DNA of 64,000 bases from Chitinophaga agrisoli (lineage in GTDB: Bacteria > Bacteroidota > Bacteroidia > Chitinophagales > Chitinophagaceae). A program made the translations under genes and the position numbers. The stretch spans positions 2,048,327 through 2,112,326 of the forward strand of contig NZ_VUOC01000004.1 in assembly GCF_008386695.1 (NCBI RefSeq), given 5' to 3'. The notes beneath the pieces are model-generated. The model saw nothing but the letters and a program-made list of their open reading frames with translations. It did no database searches and had not been told where the DNA came from. Positions 27,385-36,471 of this stretch are shown here, one piece after another; position 1 is the stretch's first letter; each line of letters begins with the position of its first letter.

Positions 27385-28269
27385 TTATTGTACCCACATG
27401 TGCAGCATCACCGGGTTGCCAGACCTGTAATGGATACCCTTTACGAGGTACTGGTATTCCGGCACTTCATTTCTGATCATATCGACCAGTTGTTGATAAT
27501 CCTGTCCTTCATGATAGGTAGTAATGGCTATTTTAGGTTTGCTCTCCCTGATGGTCCTTAATGCTCCGCGTATCATCTGTTCTTCAAAACCTTCTATATC
27601 TGCTTTGAGGTAGTGGATGCGGATGCCTTTGTCTGCAAAGAGGCTGTCCAGCGTAACCAGCTCCACTTCTACCCCCTGCCCGTTGCCGTTAGTGGCAGAG
27701 ATAGCGGCGTCCAGGATGGTATCGCTGGAGGCTGTGTGTATATAGGCCTTGCCACAGGATGCGCCGGCGGCTACCGGCAGGATGGTGACCCGCTCCTGCT
27801 GCCGGAACAGCTGTTGCAAGGCCGCCACGAACAGCGGCAGCGGTTCCAGTGCATAGATGCGGCCCGCATGGTGCTGATGCCGGAAGGCAAAAAAGCCTTC
27901 CGCGCTGCCGCAGTCCACCACCACATCCCCCGGGGCTACGGCTGTTTGGGGTATTTCGTAGTAGTGCCAGTGTTGGGGCCGCGCCTCTGCCAGTATCATG
28001 GCCAGGCTATACAGCGGCGCCGCGGCGGGATAGCTGAACAGTTGTTCATGCTCCTGGATCCGGTAGTACCGGTATAACCCATCGCTGCGCACCAGGGTAG
28101 CGCTACGGCGCGCTACAGCGTACATACCCGGGGAAAACAGGTGAAACCGCATTTCCTGCCAGCTGGTCCTTTTACGGATGCGCTTACGGAGCAGGTAATA
28201 TCCTAACAATGCCCCTCTGAATCTAATGCCCCAAAACAAACTGCGTATTCGCTTCATATATCCCTTCAT
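27385..28269 (-). CDS. FkbM-family methyltransferase with basic N-terminus
   Basis: The 294-residue product has a lysine/arginine-rich N-terminal 40 residues, then a SAM-binding strand GDVVVDCGSAEGFFAF (about 111-126). IYALEPLPLF and the signature LKADIEGFEEQMIRGA (about 218-233) follow. It belongs to the FkbM family, probably modifying a glycan. The start is ATG 28269 or ATG 28257; either overlaps the upstream polymerase gene by 35-47 bp. That is long for this cluster but compatible with translational coupling. Confidence 0.85.
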   Translation of the reverse strand: MKGYMKRIRSLFWGIRFRGALLGYYLLRKRIRKRTSWQEMRFHLFSPGMYAVARRSATLVRSDGLYRYYRIQEHEQLFSYPAAAPLYSLAMILAEARPQHWHYYEIPQTAVAPGDVVVDCGSAEGFFAFRHQHHAGRIYALEPLPLFVAALQQLFRQQERVTILPVAAGASCGKAYIHTASSDTILDAAISATNGNGQGVEVELVTLDSLFADKGIRIHYLKADIEGFEEQMIRGALRTIRESKPKIAITTYHEGQDYQQLVDMIRNEVPEYQYLVKGIHYRSGNPVMLHMWVQ

Positions 28270-29671
28270 TTACCTGTGCGCGGCCATACGCACTTAATAA
28301 GGTCACGATTATCCATAGGAGGTCTATCTGGCTAAAAAAGAAACAGACCACTACAAATGCAAAATAATTGCGCTGAAAAGGCAGCAGCGTGCTGCTGCTC
28401 CGCGTTAGTATCCAAAAGAAAAAGATAAGGGCAATGCCCCCAAATTCTGCCAGGATAAAGAACCAGCGCATATTCAGGTTATGTCCGCCTACGCCGGCCA
28501 CCCGGTTCTCATAGTTCAGCTGTCCAAAGAAATAACTGGCCGGGATAAACGTGCTGTTGCCTGCGCCATAACCGGATAACAGCAGATAAGGCTCATCCTT
28601 GAGAAAGTCTACAATGGGCAACTCCATATCCCGTTGCAGGGGAATGCCCAGTATGATATTGTTCTTCTGCCAGATCTCGTTATCATACCGGTAGGCAGAG
28701 CGCTCAAACAGGAACTGGTAGGTAGCGTTGTTGCGGTTGGCCATGTACTGCTTTAACAATAGCTCTTTAGACGCCGCTACCAGCATAAACAGGCCTATGA
28801 TCACCCCCAGCGTGCCCAGGATCTTTACCCGCACCGGCGGCAGCCCGCGGAAGAGGGTGAACATAATGCCCGCGGCCAGCATATTGATCCAGAAGGTCTG
28901 GGAGGCCGTAACCACGGCTATGATAAAAGCGGCGCCCGCCAGGCGGTACTGCCGGTCCCGTATTAATACCGGCAAGGCCAGTGATAAAAAAGCGCTGAAG
29001 ATCTTTGGCTCAGAGAACCAGGCCTGTACCCGCAGGCCCAATGGCCCGTTAATATCTTCCATCAGGTAACGGCGTTGTAATCCCAGCAGCTCGCTGAGCT
29101 CAATATTGTGGAAGCTGAGCTGTGCCGCTATCTGTATAACGGCAATGATCACGGATATACGGGTAATACGTTTCACCGTATCAAAAAACCCTTCCAGCGA
29201 CACCTGCTCCCTCTCCTGGATAATACGGGCGCCAATGGCAAACAGGGGCAGGTAGGTTTTAATATAGAAGTAGATAGGTTTGGTATAGAACGCATACGCC
29301 CTGCCGCCGGGGTACCAGAAAGGATCTTTATACAGCTGGGTGATCAGGAACACCGCTATGTTAGACAGTAAAGGCAACATCAATAACAGCAGGTACTCCC
29401 GCCGTATATACTGGCGGCCGGTAAACAGGCGGTGCGCCTGGTCTATGAAGACAAAAATGCCTATAAAAAAGGTGGCCGTAAAAGTGGGGCCTATCACCAG
29501 CATGGTATAGGCCTCTGTAGCAAAGGCATACAGCAGCGTATCCACAATATTGAGGCGGCGGTTGTAGTACAGGTATAACAGCAGCCCTGCCACTAACAGG
29601 GGCATTGTTTCGCGGAAACTTTCCACGAACAGATTCTCGCTTTGAAAACCACCATAACCGCCTTCCATCAT
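28223..29671 (-). CDS. O-antigen polymerase/ligase-like membrane protein (Wzy candidate)
   Basis: The 482-residue protein is almost entirely hydrophobic, with about 10-11 predicted membrane segments and a larger extracytoplasmic loop around residues 310-380. That is the usual layout of Wzy polymerases and O-antigen ligases, which have little sequence conservation. Position is the main argument: it sits among flippase, glycosyltransferase and co-polymerase genes and is the only such protein in the window. It would join repeat units in the periplasm. Confidence 0.75.
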   Translation of the reverse strand: MMEGGYGGFQSENLFVESFRETMPLLVAGLLLYLYYNRRLNIVDTLLYAFATEAYTMLVIGPTFTATFFIGIFVFIDQAHRLFTGRQYIRREYLLLLMLPLLSNIAVFLITQLYKDPFWYPGGRAYAFYTKPIYFYIKTYLPLFAIGARIIQEREQVSLEGFFDTVKRITRISVIIAVIQIAAQLSFHNIELSELLGLQRRYLMEDINGPLGLRVQAWFSEPKIFSAFLSLALPVLIRDRQYRLAGAAFIIAVVTASQTFWINMLAAGIMFTLFRGLPPVRVKILGTLGVIIGLFMLVAASKELLLKQYMANRNNATYQFLFERSAYRYDNEIWQKNNIILGIPLQRDMELPIVDFLKDEPYLLLSGYGAGNSTFIPASYFFGQLNYENRVAGVGGHNLNMRWFFILAEFGGIALIFFFWILTRSSSTLLPFQRNYFAFVVVCFFFSQIDLLWIIVTLLSAYGRAQVNEGIYEANTQFVLGH

Positions 29672-29678
29672 GCTTTAT

Positions 29679-30614
29679 TTAGTTACAGATCATTATAATG
29701 ACTGCTATCTGTGTAATGCGTTTACATAAACTATATAACAACGTGTTCTTCTTCACGATCCGCTTAATACTGATCACCAGCAGGTTGGAGGGGAACAAGG
29801 TTTGCAGGGAGTACCGGTCTGCGGCCGTATCTACCGCCAGTTTGGCGGGATGGGTGATGCTGGATATTTTGCCGTACACGATCTTATGGAACCAGCGGTG
29901 TACGCGCCGGGTATGGGTAGCATCTTTCCCATAACCAATATTTTTTATCAGGCATACATTGGGGGTGATGGCCCAACCCTGGTTGAACCATACCGTCATA
30001 AACCACTGCACATCCCAGGTATCTGTTGTCTTATGGTTGATGGCCCGCAGCTCATAACGCAGCCGGGCGTTGAGGCCTTTACGGGGCGCATCCCGGTAAA
30101 TACGCAGGGAGTAGTCATACTGCCGCCAGGCCCTTCGCCAGCTGGCCCAGCCCCATACATGGGAGAAGCGGGAGCAGTAATACGAGCCTTCGCCCCGCTG
30201 GGCGCCTGCCTGGAAATTGCTGCCGTTGATATGCATCACCGTTTCATGATGCCGGTAACGGTGCAGCATGGCCTCGCAGAAGGTGAAGAAGGTTTGGTCC
30301 GGCAAACAGTCGTCTTCCAGGATAATACCTTCCTCTACCTGGTGAAAGAACCAGTCTAGGGCGGCGCTTACCGCTTTGCCACAGCCCATATTAGCGGGCC
30401 GGAACAGGGTATGCACCTCGCAGGGCCAGTCAATACCGGCCAGCAGTTGCTCCCGGGTCTGTTTACAAAGCGCGTGCTCGCCCGCTTTGCGGGGCCGGGG
30501 ACCATCCGCCGCAATGAACAGCTGCGCCGGCTGCTGCAGGCGGATCTGCTCAAATACCTGCATGGCCAGGTGAGGGCGGTTAAATACCAGTAATAGAACA
30601 GGCGTTTGTAACAT
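29679..30614 (-). CDS. GNT-I-like nucleotide-diphospho-sugar transferase
   Basis: The 311-residue protein shares with the gene at 13191-14180 the blocks PVLLLVFNRPHLAMQVF, IAADGPRP, WPCEVHTLF, EEGIILEDDCLP and SHVWGWASWRRAW. The acidic EDD triplet is the likely metal/nucleotide-sugar site. It probably transfers one sugar of the repeat unit. Its start codon shares one base with the stop of the methyltransferase gene before it (TAATG), and the polymerase gene follows after 7 bp. Confidence 0.82.
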   Translation of the reverse strand: MLQTPVLLLVFNRPHLAMQVFEQIRLQQPAQLFIAADGPRPRKAGEHALCKQTREQLLAGIDWPCEVHTLFRPANMGCGKAVSAALDWFFHQVEEGIILEDDCLPDQTFFTFCEAMLHRYRHHETVMHINGSNFQAGAQRGEGSYYCSRFSHVWGWASWRRAWRQYDYSLRIYRDAPRKGLNARLRYELRAINHKTTDTWDVQWFMTVWFNQGWAITPNVCLIKNIGYGKDATHTRRVHRWFHKIVYGKISSITHPAKLAVDTAADRYSLQTLFPSNLLVISIKRIVKKNTLLYSLCKRITQIAVIIMICN

Positions 30615-31264
30615 TATTTGGTTGCCTCCAATGCAACAGCGTTTTCAAATCTGATGGCTTCTTCTACCCGTTTGAACATTTCATCCTCCGCATCATTGAA
30701 CGTACAGCGGCGCACCGTGCGGAACCCTGCCTGCTGCAGCTGATGCGTAAGGGATACATGATCCCACATATACAGGTGCTCCCGGTTGCCAAAAGCGGTT
30801 TGCACCAGCTGGCGCAGCCCCCGTACCCGCCGCTGTTTGCCCAGCAGGGTTTCTTCCATGAACTTCACATTGGCTTCCCGGTCGTTGCCGTGCAGGTTAT
30901 CTATATATCTGCGGGCAGCCGCTTCCAGGTCCGGCACTACACAGCGGAAACAGCCGCCGGGCCGCAGGATATGATAGGTGTTCCGCAGGGCGGTTAAACA
31001 ATCATCATAAGAAAGATGTTCCAGCACATGACAACAGTACACCCCATCGCAGGAGTTTTCCGCTATACCCGGTAAGCCTTTAAGGATATCTCCCAACAGG
31101 GCATCCGGGTGAAATGCCACATGCATCTTTTGTTGCAGGAACTTGCCAATGACCGGCAGCTGCTGCAGCCGGAGCGTGGGCGACGAGTCATAGTTCTTCC
31201 ACCCTGCCGGCGCAGAGAACGGGCCGCTGCCATATTGCACATATAACTTGTTGCGGGTCCTCAT
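30614..31264 (-). CDS. Class I SAM-dependent methyltransferase (type 11)
   Basis: The 216-residue protein contains GVYCCHVLEHLSYDDCLTAL and YHILRPGGCFRCVVPDLEAA, the post-motif-I and motif-III blocks of type 11 methyltransferases. The usual motif I near the N-terminus is replaced by LYVQYGSGPFSAPAGWKNYD, as seen in predicted SAM-dependent methyltransferases of surface-glycan loci. It probably methylates a sugar or lipid-linked intermediate. It overlaps FkbM by 4 bp upstream and the next gene by 1 bp. Confidence 0.82.
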   Translation of the reverse strand: MRTRNKLYVQYGSGPFSAPAGWKNYDSSPTLRLQQLPVIGKFLQQKMHVAFHPDALLGDILKGLPGIAENSCDGVYCCHVLEHLSYDDCLTALRNTYHILRPGGCFRCVVPDLEAAARRYIDNLHGNDREANVKFMEETLLGKQRRVRGLRQLVQTAFGNREHLYMWDHVSLTHQLQQAGFRTVRRCTFNDAEDEMFKRVEEAIRFENAVALEATK

Positions 31265-31965
31265 TGGGTATGTATATTTTTAAAGAAGTACGTGTAATAG
31301 GTTTTGGCGAAGATGCGGTAGCCTACCTCTTCCATAAAAAGGCACAGCTCACTATCCTCTATACGCGTTAGCTCCAGCGGCTGCGATTCTACCAGCACAT
31401 AACGGGGGCGGTATTTAACCCAGTTATTGGAGCGCAACACTTCCATATCCAGCCCCTCCGCATCAATGGTAAGGAAGTCGATATGGGTATGGCCCAGGTA
31501 CTGATCCAGTATATCTGCCAGGGGCCAGGTAGGCACCTGCTGCCGGCGCACCACGCGGTATTGCGGGTTGCTGCTGTATTCCCGGATCTTATCCGCAGAG
31601 AAGGTGCTGAGGGCCGGTTCGTTAAAGATGGCGTATGTAAGCTCCTGCCGGGTGGCGGATACGCCTAATTCCAGGTTGGTATCCAGCGGGCGGTATTTCT
31701 GGAACAGCTTCCGGGAGCCCGGCATGGGATCTATATTGATGCCCCGCCATTTCATTTTGTAGAACAGGTAGGTGTTGGAAAACCGGAAGGGATGGTGCGC
31801 GCCTACATCCACATACGTGCCTTCTTCCTGCGCATGGAAGATGCGTTTCAGGATAAGGTCCTCCCCTTCTGAACTGTATGCCCGCACGGCATACCGCAGC
31901 TGGGGGAACAATCCCGCCACCATAGCGCCCATCATATTTTTAAGCCTGCTCATTACATCATACAT
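31261..31965 (-). CDS. FkbM-family methyltransferase
   Basis: I choose the ATG at 31965 (MYDVMSRLKN; ATG 31953 is also possible). The open frame further upstream runs through the flippase gene and lacks similarity. The product has 234 residues. YSSEGEDLILKRIF and GTYVDVGAHHPFRFSNTYL form the SAM site, followed by GINIDPMPGSRKLF and FLTIDAEGLDMEVLRSNNW. This is the FkbM subclass frequent in capsule clusters, where it O-methylates sugars. It overlaps the flippase stop by 8 bp. Confidence 0.88.
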   Translation of the reverse strand: MYDVMSRLKNMMGAMVAGLFPQLRYAVRAYSSEGEDLILKRIFHAQEEGTYVDVGAHHPFRFSNTYLFYKMKWRGINIDPMPGSRKLFQKYRPLDTNLELGVSATRQELTYAIFNEPALSTFSADKIREYSSNPQYRVVRRQQVPTWPLADILDQYLGHTHIDFLTIDAEGLDMEVLRSNNWVKYRPRYVLVESQPLELTRIEDSELCLFMEEVGYRIFAKTYYTYFFKNIHTQ

Positions 31966-33271
31966 TTTTTGGTTGTAAGAGACGGGTATGCGCCTGCCGT
32001 ACATCCGCATACACCAGCTGCGGATACAGCATCTTTTTTGTGAGCGCCCATGCCTGCCCGCTCTTGTCAAATACCACCATGGTCATATACACAGATGTAT
32101 AGGCTGCCACCGTGGCAATAGCCGCTCCTATACCGCCCAACGCGCGGATCAGGAACAAGTTCAGCCCCACATTCACTACCAAGCCGGCTATATTGGAATA
32201 GAGGTAAATATTATACCGCCCTTCTATGACCAGGTATTGTACCACCACCACACAGAGGAATACCGGTATGCCGGCCCAGATATGGATCATGAGGATAGGC
32301 GCGGCTGACAGGTATTTATCTCCATATAACAGCGGGATGATCCATTGCGCGCTGCAAGTCATCACCAGCGCAATACACAGGCTGGACCAGAAAGAGAGCC
32401 GCAGCCATTTTTCCAGTATAGACAGATATGCTTCCCGGTCTTCGTTCTGCTGGCGCATTAACGGCGGCAGCATAGCCACCGACAGGATGGTGGGTACCGC
32501 ATACCATATTTCAGAAATACGCACCGCCACCACATAAGCTCCCAGTTGTGCGGCCGTGCCCAGCTGATCCAGCAGCACCAGGTCTACTTTTACAAACAGC
32601 ACCACCAGCAGGTTAGAGAGGATCAGGGGCCAGCTATGCGCCAGTAAAGCCTTTGCCAGCCGGCGTTGTATATGCAGGAAAGGCATCACGCCATAATGAT
32701 ACGTGTATACGACCAGCACCACCGTATAGGTGACCAGCAGCTCCAGCAGGGTTACCCATAACAGCGCCAGCAGCGGGCCATTCAACCATACCACCAGGAG
32801 CTTAATACCGCAGAACAACAGGAATACGCTTACCTTGGGGATGATGATCTTTTTTACATCATTCTTCACCTGGTAGAAATAATCCAGTACATCAAAGGAC
32901 TGCAGCACGATTGTAAGGGAGGCAAACAGGGTGCAGTACAGGTAAACCGCCTGCTGCTGCCTGCCTATCATAACAATGGCCACGCTCAAAGCCATACAAC
33001 CTATGGCCACCACCATCCGTAAAAAGATGGCAGTGGCTACAATGGCCGCCTGTTCGCGTTCATTGTTCACCAGTTCCCTGACAGCTATCTTATCCATGCC
33101 CAGCAGGGCAATGCTGCCAACAATAGTCGTGAGGGCAATGGCGTAATTCCATATGCCAAATAGCTCCGGTCCCAGGTGACGGGCCATAAAGGCCACGATC
33201 AGTATCCCGGGAAACAACTTGCTGAACTTATCTATCAGCAGCCAGCCTGTATTTTCAAATACTTTATGCAA
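31958..33271 (-). CDS. Wzx-type oligosaccharide flippase
   Basis: The 437-residue protein has about 12 hydrophobic helices. The N-terminal segment VFENTGWLLIDKFSKLFPGI is typical of polysaccharide-biosynthesis flippases of the MOP superfamily. It would turn undecaprenyl-linked repeat units across the inner membrane for Wzy. The only plausible start is a TTG at 33271, overlapping the wzc stop by 8 bp, because the first internal ATG would delete the first helix. Such a start implies translational coupling to wzc. Confidence 0.88.
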   Translation of the reverse strand: MHKVFENTGWLLIDKFSKLFPGILIVAFMARHLGPELFGIWNYAIALTTIVGSIALLGMDKIAVRELVNNEREQAAIVATAIFLRMVVAIGCMALSVAIVMIGRQQQAVYLYCTLFASLTIVLQSFDVLDYFYQVKNDVKKIIIPKVSVFLLFCGIKLLVVWLNGPLLALLWVTLLELLVTYTVVLVVYTYHYGVMPFLHIQRRLAKALLAHSWPLILSNLLVVLFVKVDLVLLDQLGTAAQLGAYVVAVRISEIWYAVPTILSVAMLPPLMRQQNEDREAYLSILEKWLRLSFWSSLCIALVMTCSAQWIIPLLYGDKYLSAAPILMIHIWAGIPVFLCVVVVQYLVIEGRYNIYLYSNIAGLVVNVGLNLFLIRALGGIGAAIATVAAYTSVYMTMVVFDKSGQAWALTKKMLYPQLVYADVRQAHTRLLQPKNV

Positions 33272-35630
33272 TCCGTTTGGCGGTTTTTTTGATGAATGCC
33301 ACCCACTTGCCTTTCTCCGGCTTGGTTTCTTCGTAGGTGTATTGGTAGTAATGGTAATACGGGTAAAAAGTATCCTGCTCTATACCGTTAAAGATCACGC
33401 CGGCATTGCGGTAAAACTCTTCCGGCAAGCTGTCCGATACGGCTACCAGTTTAGACTTAAAGCTGTAATTGTACCGCACTACAAACAGTGTACAATCCAC
33501 CAGCGGCGCAATGCTTTTGGCGTCTGATACAATGCCCACGGGCGAAGTATCTATGATCACATAATCGAACCTTTCCTTTAATGCTGCCAGCAGGGCGATC
33601 ATCCGCTGGCCTTCTATCAGCTCAATAGGATTGGGCGGCACCGGCCCGGAGGATACAATAAACAGCCCATCGCTGCCTGGCACGGGGCGGATGATCTCAT
33701 CCACCGTCTTATGCCCCAGTATATAATTGGTGATACCGGTATGGTGATCCAGCCCCAGGAAGCGGGATAATTTGGGCTTGCGCAGATCCAGCTCTACCAG
33801 CACCACGCTTTTATTATTAACCGTAAGCGCATTGGCCAGGTGGGCGGAGAGGAAGGTCTTACCCTCCCCGGAAATGCTGGATGTGAGCAGGATGGTGGCA
33901 GGCCCGGTATGTTCCGTCAGCAGGAATTTCAGGTTGGTGCGCAGGTTAAACACCTGTTCGCGCAGCACAGATTTAGCGCCGGTATTCAAACCGCGAAGCC
34001 CCTCCTCCTGCTGAAAGATCTCTGCGATCACCGGCAGGTGGAATACCTGTTCTATCTCTTTCTTACTAAGCACCCGCGGGTTCAGGAAATATTTGATGTA
34101 CACATAAGCGCTTACCATAGCCAGTCCGGCGGCAATAAAACTGATAAACACCAGTGATTTTTTGGGCGCTACCGGTTTCTCCGGTACAAAGGCCGGCGCT
34201 ATCACCTTGTTATCCGTTACGTTGCTGGCGTAGGCCACGGCGGCTTCTTCTTTTTTCTTGAGCAGGTGCAGGTACAGGTTCTCTTTTACGGTCTGTTGTC
34301 TTTTTATGTTGATGTATTCCCGCGCATAAGCCGGTATGCTGGCTATACGGCCCTGGATCTGGTTTACTTTGTGCTGGGTTTGCTGCTGTACCACCCCGGC
34401 GCTGCGCCTGTAACCGGCAATATAATCGCGGATGGTCTTGCGGGTGTCGGTTACCTGCCCTTCCACGTTCTGCAACATTACACTGCCTGGCTGCAGGCTC
34501 ATAGACAGGCGTCTTTTCTCCCGCAGGGCTTCTTCATACCGGTTGATCATAGCCGTGAGGGTCTGGTCTACATTACCTATCACCGGGGCAAACGGGTAAT
34601 CGCTGCCAGGGTTGCTGATATAATCCTCCACCTGGTCAAATACGGAGAGCTGCAGGTTGGCTTCGTTCAGCTTCAGGTCTGCTTCTTTCACCTGTTCCAG
34701 GGCCAGTTTGGAGCCGGCGTCTATATCTGTGATACCGCGTTGCACCTTAAATTGTTCTTCCTGTTTTTCCAGCAGGCCCAGCTCTTCGCGCAGGGAGTCG
34801 ATACGCCCGGTAAGGAAGTCGATGGTCTTATAGGATACGCGGTTCTTATCATCGAGCGTATAGTCGTTATAATTATCCAGCAAGGCGTTCAGGAAATCTG
34901 CCGTGCGTTGCGGTACAGGATCCTGGTAGGTGATCAGCACCACGGTAGCATCGCGGTTCACCAGGGTGGTGTTGATATCTTCTGCTGTTTCGTAGGCCAT
35001 TTCCTCTACAGAGTCTACGCGTATGCGGTAGGTAGCCCCGGTGTTGATGGCTGTCTGCGGATTGTAATTAAGCCGGAACTGGTCCTTATCAATAGTAAAA
35101 AGCTCCCCGGCATGTACCAGCAGCTGAATACCGGTATCGCCGCGGTGACGGCTGCTCTTTACGGTGAACCCATTGCTTTCCGGGGTAATATCCAGGGTGT
35201 AATTGCCTACCCGCGCGCTGTTGCCCAGCACCTGTATTTGCAGTGGGTTTTGAGGGCCATACAGTTCCTTATTGCGCACCGTGCCTTTTATAAAATAGCG
35301 GATATTAAAGGCGTTTTTGCTGATGGTGCGTTCCAATAGCACGGGCGACCGCAGCACTTCCATTTCGTTCTCTATATTTTTGCCGCTATTGAAAAGGGAC
35401 AGGGATTTAAGTATATCCGCTTCTTCTCCGCCGGTCTTCTTTTCATCTTTAAGGTACAGGCGCGCGCTGGACATATACAGCGGTTTCTTGTATTTAAGGT
35501 ACAGGAATGCGCCGCCTGTTGCCAGCAGCAGGATAATGAGATAAAGCGGCCAGTGGAAAACGATCTTCTGGAACAGTTCGTTCAGGTCTATTACCGCAGG
35601 TTTATTATCAGGAGGTTTTTGCTGTTTCAT
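33264..35630 (-). CDS. wzc: Wzc-like polysaccharide co-polymerase/tyrosine autokinase
   Basis: The 788-residue inner-membrane protein has a Wzz-type N-terminal domain between two membrane segments (about 32-50 and 505-525), with a long coiled-coil region (about 280-460) between them. The cytoplasmic BY-kinase domain carries Walker A SSISGEGKT (Lys591), Walker A' VVLVELDLRKPKL and Walker B YVIIDTSP. The C-terminal tail holds the tyrosine cluster YPYYHYYQYTY, the usual autophosphorylation site. It controls chain length and couples polymerisation to export through Wza. It follows the wza-like gene by 9 bp. Confidence 0.95.
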   Translation of the reverse strand: MKQQKPPDNKPAVIDLNELFQKIVFHWPLYLIILLLATGGAFLYLKYKKPLYMSSARLYLKDEKKTGGEEADILKSLSLFNSGKNIENEMEVLRSPVLLERTISKNAFNIRYFIKGTVRNKELYGPQNPLQIQVLGNSARVGNYTLDITPESNGFTVKSSRHRGDTGIQLLVHAGELFTIDKDQFRLNYNPQTAINTGATYRIRVDSVEEMAYETAEDINTTLVNRDATVVLITYQDPVPQRTADFLNALLDNYNDYTLDDKNRVSYKTIDFLTGRIDSLREELGLLEKQEEQFKVQRGITDIDAGSKLALEQVKEADLKLNEANLQLSVFDQVEDYISNPGSDYPFAPVIGNVDQTLTAMINRYEEALREKRRLSMSLQPGSVMLQNVEGQVTDTRKTIRDYIAGYRRSAGVVQQQTQHKVNQIQGRIASIPAYAREYINIKRQQTVKENLYLHLLKKKEEAAVAYASNVTDNKVIAPAFVPEKPVAPKKSLVFISFIAAGLAMVSAYVYIKYFLNPRVLSKKEIEQVFHLPVIAEIFQQEEGLRGLNTGAKSVLREQVFNLRTNLKFLLTEHTGPATILLTSSISGEGKTFLSAHLANALTVNNKSVVLVELDLRKPKLSRFLGLDHHTGITNYILGHKTVDEIIRPVPGSDGLFIVSSGPVPPNPIELIEGQRMIALLAALKERFDYVIIDTSPVGIVSDAKSIAPLVDCTLFVVRYNYSFKSKLVAVSDSLPEEFYRNAGVIFNGIEQDTFYPYYHYYQYTYEETKPEKGKWVAFIKKTAKRIA

Positions 35631-35639
35631 GTTGTTTGA

Positions 35640-36401
35640 TCATTTACTGAGAATGACAACGGTGGTGAGCAGGGAGATGACGCCTATGATAGCCGGTAGC
35701 AGCTGCACTGTTTTAGAAGAAGGGAACAGGCGGTTGGAACCGGGTTTTACATAGATCACATCATTATTGGCGAGATAGTAATAAGGAGAGGACAAGGTCC
35801 GGCTATCGTTAAGGTTGATAGTAGCGTATTGTTTTACGCCGTTCACCTCCCGGATGATCATGATATCATCCCGTTTAGCCGTCACGTTAAGATCACCGGC
35901 CATACTGAGCGCATCCAGCAGGGAGGCCCGCTCCGCCCCTATCCGGAATGAACCCGGATGGGCCACATCGCCCAGCACGGATATCCGGAAATTGACCAGC
36001 CGGGTGGATACGAATACATTCTTCACCGTTTTGCCCAGCTCCTGCGCCACCTGGTCATTGATGGCCGCCGTGGTCTTATCCAGCACATTGATCTTACCCG
36101 CCAGGGGTAAGGTGATGTAACCCGCGCTATCTACCAGGTAGCCCTGTTCCAGGCCGCTGCCGGGCGTACCGGGCGCGCCGGACTGGTAAGGATTCAACAG
36201 CAGGGAAACGTCTTTGTCGAACGTAGTGATGGTGATCTGTAATACATCGCCCCGTTGTACCCGCATCTGTGGCAGGCGGTTTAGGGAATCTGTGCCGGCA
36301 GTAGCGGCGATGTCGTTAAAATAGGTGAGCTTACGGGCGCCGGCGCATCCCGCAAAAATGACCCATAAAACAAATAAAGTTGCGCGTAGTTTAAATCCCA
36401 T
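35640..36401 (-). CDS. wza: Wza-like outer-membrane polysaccharide export lipoprotein
   Basis: The 253-residue protein has a lipoprotein signal ending FAGC (Cys19). A polysaccharide-export (Poly_export) domain follows with VQRGDVLQITITTFD, and then one SLBB-like domain with ISVLGDVAHPGSFRI. A hydrophobic C-terminal segment (about 230-252) is common in the shorter Bacteroidota forms. It forms the exit channel for the polymer. A small perfect hairpin (CTGCCT / AGGCAG, 36425-36438) lies in the leader 24 bp before the start; its role is unknown. Confidence 0.93.
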   Translation of the reverse strand: MGFKLRATLFVLWVIFAGCAGARKLTYFNDIAATAGTDSLNRLPQMRVQRGDVLQITITTFDKDVSLLLNPYQSGAPGTPGSGLEQGYLVDSAGYITLPLAGKINVLDKTTAAINDQVAQELGKTVKNVFVSTRLVNFRISVLGDVAHPGSFRIGAERASLLDALSMAGDLNVTAKRDDIMIIREVNGVKQYATINLNDSRTLSSPYYYLANNDVIYVKPGSNRLFPSSKTVQLLPAIIGVISLLTTVVILSK

Positions 36402-36471
36402 ATTTTATGATTAATGTCAGCGCGCTGCCTGTAGGCAGTTGCAGCTGTAGGTGTAACAGGTTTCGTATAGT

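Noticed and set aside
34266-35339. Long open frame on the plus strand opposite wzc
   Set aside because: It lies fully antisense to a gene with unmistakable Wzz and BY-kinase motifs. Its translation is low in charge order and shows no family features.
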